From NCBI GenBank assembly GCA_029255685.2, contig CM055318.2:17675001-17739000 (forward strand): a DNA stretch of 64,000 bases. Reading direction: 5' to 3'. The stretch is from Silene conica. Lineage: Eukaryota > Streptophyta > Magnoliopsida > Caryophyllales > Caryophyllaceae. Shown piece after piece: positions 57,690-64,000 of this stretch (positions within the stretch are counted from its first letter, which is position 1; each line of letters starts with the position of its first letter). The notes beneath the pieces were generated by a model. The model did no database searches, had not been told where the DNA came from, and was given only the letters and a program-made list of their open reading frames with translations. A program made the translations under genes and the position numbers.

Positions 57690-59392
57690 ATTGTTATCAT
57701 ATTGACGTGCTTCATCTTTGAGGTCATTATGGACACCAATATCGCACCCATTTTTTTCAATTTCTTTTCGAACTTTGTCCATGAATTTCTTCTATTCTTT
57801 ATCATCCATGTTTGAATCTGTTCTTCCTTGAATACTTTGATGTTGTATAACTGGAATACCAGGTTTATGCATCCGAATGAAATTATGAAGTGTAAAAGCG
57901 GATACGATAATTGACATTTGATATTTCGTTGTCATTTGTGGCATGTTTTTTAACACCTTTCACCTTCTCTTCAGCTGACCAAACGTCATTTCAACCTGTT
58001 GGGAAATGTGTCATCAACAATAGTGTGATCACGTAATTAAATCTCATAACGAGAATGCGCAAGGGATGATACGATTTATATTAGTCAACTCACCAACATT
58101 AATCGGTAATGATTGGCTAGCTAGAATTTGACATTACTGTCGTATGACGGTGGTGGTCAGTTGATCCCTTTAGGTCACACCTATAAGACAATTCCCTTAA
58201 TTGATAAACTGATCAAATGTATATTGATACGAGTTGATCAGATTCCTTAAAATAGAATTTCGAGAAATCAGAGATTAAATCTTATTGTAAGATTTATGTT
58301 TATAATTGAAACGTGTCAATTATCAAACATTGAAAGATATTTATGAAATGTCGTAATTAGAATGAATCGGGTTGAATATATTACAAATGTTGTAGATCGT
58401 ATTGGATTATTGAAAATGATCATTTTATATTCCAGTAATTTCGAATTACTTGTCAAATTGTTAAATATGATTTATTTAATTTATAAGTGATATTTATTTG
58501 ATAAATATGCATTTTAAATTAAAGCAATTGTTTTATAAATAAGACATATTATATGTCACACATGTACAATTGTACAATTGACAAAATATAAAATGAAGTC
58601 CATTTTATTATATAGTGTACCGGTTTTGAGAAGGTTATTATGTGAGTGTTTTGTGTATTTAGTACACAAGGGAACACTATCATTAACTTAGCCTTGAAAC
58701 TATTACCTTGTGCCACCCTATGATTGTTGGTAAGATAAAAAGCATCTTTTGATGCTTCCTAAGAGAGCTCACGGCTCAATCGTCCTAACTACCCCATTAT
58801 ATGTAAAATGTTTTACATCCTACACATTCTAATGCTAACCCTAGCCTCCATAATTTCTAGTGTGAGATTTTGAAAGAAAACCTCCAAAATATTATTAGAT
58901 AATATTAGTATTCTTACTACTATAATTGATATAGTACTAAGTAATAATTCAAAGATTTGAATTCATTTAAGGAAAAACCGATTCTTGCACTAGCATATTC
59001 AAGATTTCGGTTCCATTAAGGGTGTCTTGGGTGCATCACAAAGGAGGTGTTCTTGTTGAACATTGGAGGATCATCCTTGCTACATTCGAAATCTCCTTAT
59101 TTCCGCATTTTATAAGCATGCATAAGATCTATATAATGAGATAATTAAAATGTTAATTATAAGATTATGTTAGTATGACTAAAAGTATTAGATTATGAGA
59201 TAACTAAACCCTACACAACCGTCATCCTCAAAGATGAATGTCGATAATTAAAATGTTCAAATATTCCGCTAGGAGGTGCATGCTTATATTCAGGCACATG
59301 GTTTCTTACGTTTGGATGGCTAATAGGAGACAAATACCCAAGTGTATTCGGGTATCCCGAATCCACAAAATAATAATTACCTATAAATCTTT
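57690..59392 (-). pseudogene. HARBI1-like nuclease, C-terminal part, split by a solo LTR
   Basis: Minus strand 59392-59216 reads FVDSGYPNTLGYLSP, then YKHAPPSGIFEHFNYRHSSL. After removing 57997-59220, the frame runs on from 57996 with MTFGQLKRR and TLHNFIRMHKPG. These are the conserved DSGYP, NYRHSSLR, FG.LK.R and LHNFI motifs of PIF/Harbinger DDE nucleases. There is a TGA after QLKRR where related proteins have Trp. No second ORF (Myb-like) was found. Confidence 0.85.
57997..59215 (+). mobile_element. Solo LTR of the gag-only Copia family
   Basis: 1219 bp, TGTTGGGAAATGTGTC...AACCCTACA, with a perfect CAACC duplication (57992-57996 and 59216-59220). Clearly homologous over its length to 14102-15337 but more diverged, so it is from an older insertion of the same family. 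It sits in the nuclease domain of the Harbinger relic. Confidence 0.93.
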
Positions 59393-61003
59393 ATATATAA
59401 AAATAATTAATGTTTAGATAATAAAAAAAAAATGAAATGCATGCCACATTTACCACATTTAGACGTAAAATGTTTAGATAATAAAAAAAATAATTTATGT
59501 TAATTAGACGTAAAATATTTAAATGTTGCTTTTGTTAATTTTAAAACACAAGAAAAGAGAAAAACAAAGTTCATTAGAGTTTACTACAAAAAAAAATACT
59601 TAAAAATTAATATTTTTTTAATATAATTGTTTTTTAATAAATCGCAAATTTGTATTAATCAAACATTTTTTTATATTATTATTATTATTATTTAGTATAC
59701 TTTAATTAAACTTAAGTTATTTCTATTAATTTCAGCTTCATTCAGCTCAGTTTAGTTCAGCTCGATTAAATTAGTTCAGTTCAGTTCAGTTCAGTTCAGC
59801 TCAGCTCGATTCAGTTCAGCTCAGCTCAGCTCAGTTCAGTTCAGTTCAGCTCAGCTCAGCTCGATTCAGTTCAGCTCAGCTCAGTTCAGTTCAGTTCAGC
59901 TCAGCCCTATTCAGTTCAGCGCAGTTCAGTTTAGCTCTAAAAAGCCAGAAAGAACAGGGCCTAATTGTGTGAACTTCAATCTCTTCCCACCCATACTTTT
60001 CCCTATTTCTAAGAACCCATTCTTGCAGAGAAACCAAAAAACAAGAACATATTACAAACCCAATGGAACAATGGTGTTGGGATAGTTCTTCATTGAGAAC
60101 CATGCTTAAGAACAACCATTGTTGTTGTTCTTAAAAAGAGTTTGCTCTAACAACGATCATCACTAATAAATGCTTTTAAGTACATTTGCGGGTACGTTCA
60201 CTACTACAAAATCGGGCAATAACAACGACCCTTCAACAACGCTTATTCACGAAAATTAGTAAAACCCGTTGTTGAATGGATTATCATGTTGCCACGGAAT
60301 TTTATTAAAACTAATAACAACGGTTTGTATTTGATGATCGTTGTTATTAGTTTTAACAACGGGTAAGACTCTAAGAACCGTTGTTAATAGTTAAACTAAT
60401 AACAACAGGTTACTCTGTAATACATTATAGCCGTTGTTATTAATTTGGCGCAAAATTAGTGAAGAGTAATAACAACGGTTGTTACAAAACCCGTTGTTAC
60501 AAAATTAGTGAAAAGTAATAACAACGGTTGCTACAAAGATTGAAAAAGACGTTAAAATATAACCTTATAACAACGGTTTTGTTGTTAATAACCGTTGTTA
60601 AAGATTTATTGATAACAACGGTTCTCAACATGCAACCAAAAGCTAAAGAAACCTTAATATGCAGATGACATTGCACAAAACAACTACAAAAGACATTAAC
60701 ATTGCAATCAGAAGAATGACTTATGAGTCACATTTAATATTAATAAACCTTATACACTCAATTTTAATGATAAACCTTATACATTGTAGCATTTATGGGA
60801 AATCTTAGGACTAATGGAAATACAAGCCCTATTGACACGCAAGAGAATGAAGATCGATATATATTAAACCTTATACATTGCAGCTTTATGGGAAATCAGA
60901 CGTAAAATAAACAGGGACAATCCCGGTTATGCGTAGAAACATTTTCTCAAGCTGCCACCAATAACGCTACTCTGATGCACCGCTAACGTCTAAGTGATTC
61001 TCA

Positions 61004-61333
61004 TCATATTGAGTAATAACTGACTGAATATATATATGCAAGGACTTGCCTTGCTTGTGGGGATAATGCTGGAAGACCGGGACGTAACATATCTCTTGCT
61101 TCAGTCAAGTGGGGAGTATAAGGCCGTCGAGGGTATGAATCTGATGATGATGATGAAGCTTGGTTGAATAACCGGACTACTTCAAGCCTCTTGAGGAAGT
61201 AATCACGTTGATGTTCGAGGGATGCTTTCATCAATGGGTTATCGGCTACAGAGCCTGCGATATGCAGCTCAAGTTCGGCTATTTGCTCTGAAAGTCATCC
61301 TTCGTCGTTCATAAGAAATGAGTTCATTGCCAT
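61004..61333 (-). pseudogene. Small coiled-coil-like ORF inside the CACTA element
   Basis: From ATG 61333-61331 the minus strand reads MAMNSFLMNDEG, then TGA, then LSEQIAELELHIAG, MKASLEHQRDYFLKRLEVV and a Ser/Asp stretch (SSSSSDSYPRRPY). I do not recognise a named domain. Hydrophobic spacing suggests a short helix or coiled coil. It may be an accessory ORF of CACTA elements, or captured sequence. Confidence 0.4.
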
Positions 61334-61427
61334 TATTTTTTTTCCCAGATTTGATAAAAACTGGGTTGATAAAAAAACTGGGTTTTAGGAGAATGATTTA
61401 ATCAATGAGGTATTGTGATTTGTTATT

Positions 61428-61613
61428 ACACAAATTCTCATTTGCAACGGGTATATCCGTCGCAAACTTGCGACGGGTACTATTTTATCTCACAAAATAT
61501 CCACTTTTTCTCTCTCCCATGTGGTCCCCTTTCTCCACTAACTCAATTTCTATTCATTGTATCTCACAAAATATCCGTCATAAATGGTGACCCGTCACAA
61601 GTAAGACTTACTA
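61428..61613. mobile_element. MITE of the CGTCGCAA/ACGGGT family, copy 2
   Basis: Left AAATTCTCATTTGCAACGGGT and right GACCCGTCACAAGTAAGACTT are imperfect inverses. ATCTCACAAAATATCC occurs twice inside (61489 and 61560). Inserted in the CACTA element; the TSD is uncertain. Confidence 0.6.
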
Positions 61614-62074
61614 TTGTTGTTATTAATAGTGGAGTTCCACATTTATAAGCAGCCAAATTAATACACAGTGAAAACAAATTGAGCGGGAAAATAAGTAACT
61701 TTTATCGCCAGTTTTTAACACAGTCATAACTTGTAACAACGGTTTTTAAAAACATAACCTTCGTTATAACTTCAACTTAGACTTGTAACAACGGGTTTTG
61801 AGCACATACCCATTGTTAAAAGTAATTTTAACCGCCGATTTATTTGCATGTTTTCGAGACACTCGTTTGAGTACTTCCATGTTCATATGTATGTTTATAG
61901 TTTAACGTCTTTACAGTTTCCCACTTTCTTTTCTCTTTCCCACTTTTCATCACAAAAACTATAAAGACTCGAAAAATTCAATCCTTTCCCCTTCCAGAAC
62001 GTCTTTACAGTTTCCCACTTTCTTTACATTTTTATTTGCATGCATATTTTGTTCATTATTTTGCTCATCGCTTA

Positions 62075-63302
62075 TAATTGGCACTCGTAGCAGCAGCAAA
62101 GGATGTTGTACCAATTTTCCAATTTTCCAATTTTTCTCTAAGTTATCATTCGTTGTCAATCACATTCTTGCATCGTATAAACGAGTTAACAAACTTCAAA
62201 AAAAGGTATTCCAATGAGATAGACATGTTGATTGAAGATGGAGAACTTGAGACTGGGACTGGTTTGAATCCGGCAAGCAATTTGCAAAGGCCGGGTGATG
62301 CTCGTGGGAGCTCTCATCTAAGATCTATTTCAAGCTTAATGAAAATGTTTAGTATCACTTGTTTAGTTTTTCACAAGTTAATTGATGAAGGAGATACATC
62401 CGTTGAACGTGCACAAGCGACGCCAACTACTGCACTTGATACAATGACTTCTTTTGAATTTATCTTCATATTGCATCTTATGAAGAAAGTGTTAGAGGTA
62501 TCTGATTTGCTTTCCCAAACTTTACAATGAAAATCACAAGATATCATTAATTCTTTACACCTTGTTGAGACTACAAAGACACTTTTGCTGAAATTAAGAA
62601 ATGATGGATGAAATCCCCTTCTAACAAAAATTATATTATTTTGTGAAAGACGTAATATAGAAGTTCCTGACATGAATTCTATTTATATCGAAAGAGGAGG
62701 CCGTGCTCGACGTCAACATGATCAAAACACAATTGAAGTCCATTATCAGAGGAATTTGTTTTATGCTGCAATGGATGTCCAATTACAAGAGCTGAGCTAC
62801 AAATTTAATGAGAAATCAGTTGAGTTGCTAACTCTCACTTGTGCTTTGGAGCCTAGCTCAAGTGGGCAACATTTCAAGATAGGTGATATTTGTAATCTTG
62901 TCGATAAATTTTATCCCGATGACTTCACAGATGTTGAGAAAGAGGAATTAAAAGTACAATTATGTCATTATGAGTTGAGTTAACTCGACATGAGGATCTT
63001 AAGAACCTTTCAACAATATCTAATTAAGTCAGTGGTTGGTGAATACCGGGAAGCACAATATTTACCCACTTATTTTCAGATTAACAAGACTTTTGTTAAC
63101 TCTCCCTGTATCCACAACAAGTGCCGAACGAACTTTTTCGGCAATGAATGTTGTTAAAACAACTAAACGCAATAATATGGAAGCCGATTTCTTTGAAAGT
63201 TGTCTACTTATCAAGATTGAACGAGAAATAGCAAAAAAAATTAGTACTAGTTCAATTATAGATACCTTTAAGGATTTGAAAGTGCGTCGAGCTCTATTAT
63301 AG
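62075..63302 (+). pseudogene. hAT transposase of the ZMYM1/DUF4371 type, C-terminal half, broken
   Basis: Plus-strand blocks read LALVAAAKDVVPIFQF, LIEDGELETGTGLN, LQRPGDARGSSH, FIFILHLMKKVLEVSDLLSQ, then RRNIEVPDMN, RGGRARRQHD, HYQRNLFYAAMDVQLQEL and finally the hATC domain (IYPLIFRLTRLLLTLPVSTT, SAERTFSAMNVVKT, IEREIAKK). This is the common plant zinc-finger MYM-type protein 1-like hAT. TGA stops lie at 62528-62530 and near 62608, where related proteins have Trp, and a frameshift lies near 62990-63030. The N-terminal TTF finger is missing. A direct repeat of CGTCTTTACAGTTTCCCACT occurs just upstream (61909, 61999). Confidence 0.88.
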
Positions 63303-63898
63303 ATTAATAGTTATATCGCAATAATAATTTTAAGTTTTTTTTGTTATTAACACATTTTAAAAGTTGTTTATGATTATTTAAAATATTTCGGCCATGAGTG
63401 TAATTTTGTCTGAGCTTCGTCCTGTTGATCTGTGATTTTTTTTGGCATAGATAGAACTCGTAGGAGAGAGTGTCTTTCAATCATATTTTAGCTAGAATAC
63501 ATTTTCAACTAGTATAATTCGACCTAATTATAACAGATCCCGTTATCTTATCCAACCCATAAAACTCAACCACCTCCAAACTTAAAAAGAAACCAAACAA
63601 AATTCAGGGGAAAAATAGTCGTCCACACAAAATGCCTACAAGAACGCAAAAAGTAGGAGGAGATTAATTTGAACAATTAAACGCTCTCAAATTTCGTCAT
63701 CCATAAAGTCAAACACACCTAAAAAAACCCAAAAGAAAAAAAATGAAATAACTCGTATTTAATTTTTTCCTTTTTAAAAAAATCCTTGTCAATGCCAGTT
63801 TCACACGGTCTAATCCAACTTAATATTATTTAATTTCCAACCACATAAATATCGTGACAGCAAATTCGGCAACTATCTAACAATCCCCCGACACTCAA
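63303..63898. other. Gene-free region upstream of the putative promoter
   Basis: AT-rich with A-runs; no ORF or repeat with clear ends. Confidence 0.5.
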
Positions 63899-63992
63899 AC
63901 GACGTCGTAACCCCTCCTCTTTACTCTCATACGACGTCGTAAGGCAAATTAGGTAGGTCATAATCTTCTTACTTGTATTCATCTTATAAATA
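63899..63992 (+). promoter_or_regulatory. Promoter-like block: two ACGACGTCGT palindromes and a TATA box
   Basis: ACGACGTCGT occurs at 63899-63908 and 63931-63940, 32 bp apart (about three helical turns). TATAAATA follows at 63985-63992. The ACGT core suits bZIP-type factors. The gene it would serve lies beyond the right edge, so this is an inference. Confidence 0.5.
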
Positions 63993-64000
63993 ACTCCTCA

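Larger units (their letters stand above)
57345..59961 (-). mobile_element. PIF/Harbinger transposon relic with CAGCTC/CAGTTC subterminal arrays
   Basis: GGCCCTGTTCTTTCTGGC at the left and GCCAGAAAGAACAGGGCC at the right are perfect inverses. TAA flanks both ends (57342-57344, 59962-59964). Next to each end lies about 200 bp of TTCAGTTCAGCTCAGCTC repeats, in the same strand sense on both sides. A (TTA)n run follows the left array (57563-57607). The body retains part of a HARBI1-like nuclease on the minus strand, split by a solo Copia LTR; the first half of the transposase is deleted. Confidence 0.9.
60199..61841. mobile_element. CACTA (En/Spm)-like non-autonomous element, right end lost
   Basis: Starts CACTACTACAAAATCGGG, the usual plant CACTA end. 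About 15 AACAACGG(T/G)T-type motifs on both strands fill 60215-60625 and three more lie at 61735-61825, as subterminal transposase-binding repeats do. The expected right end (CCCGATTTTGTAGTAGTG) is absent; sequence resembling its inner part (CCGATTT, 61845) suggests truncation there. Confidence 0.75.

Overview
This is a plant nuclear window, most likely from a core eudicot. Two host genes with plant-type introns sit in a deep nest of transposable elements. Several elements suggest a repeat-rich genome, possibly Caryophyllales, but I cannot fix the species from sequence alone.

Positions 1-28771 hold only mobile elements. The oldest layer is two Ty3/gypsy Tat-type elements placed head to head. 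Tat-A (plus strand) keeps an antisense ORF and its 3' LTR (27129-28771). Tat-B (minus strand) keeps its 5' LTR (26491-27128), a gag in three pieces and an RNase H piece that runs off the left edge. Four insertions split Tat-B or its inserts: a hAT transposon (232-3745, 8-bp TSD), a solo LTR (4494-6122, TSD GTGGT) and a Tekay-type chromovirus (6259-25470, TSD CCCGG). The Tekay 5' LTR is in turn split by a gag-only Copia element (14102-22960, TSD CCTAC), which carries a TRIM (20483-21024, TSD TAAAA). Reading the Tat-B gag across the breaks restores one frame, so the nest is solved at base level.

Positions 28772-31371 are a Tourist-like element split by an internally deleted Copia element, then a hAT-like MITE in the promoter of the next gene.

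Positions 31505-47286 are the genic island. A 14-exon plus-strand gene encodes a TORMOZ/UTP13 WD40 protein of the small-subunit processome (882 codons by my splice model). A 6-exon minus-strand gene encodes ABA4, the plastid protein needed for neoxanthin synthesis (233 codons). They converge with about 1.1 kb between stop codons. TORMOZ introns hold an LTR-retrotransposon fragment, a LINE fragment and several MITEs, and intron 3 appears to be GC-AG.

Positions 47287-64000 are again repeats: a short-bodied LTR retrotransposon, a Helitron 3' end, several MITEs, a PIF/Harbinger element carrying a solo Copia LTR, a CACTA-like element, a ZMYM1-type hAT relic and, at the very end, a promoter-like block for a gene beyond the window.

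The most unusual signal is in the Tekay LTR. It is an array of ten roughly 55-bp units with a conserved core, an inner stem that changes in compensating fashion, and outer arms that differ from unit to unit yet stay self-complementary. A second array of five GC-rich hairpins follows it.
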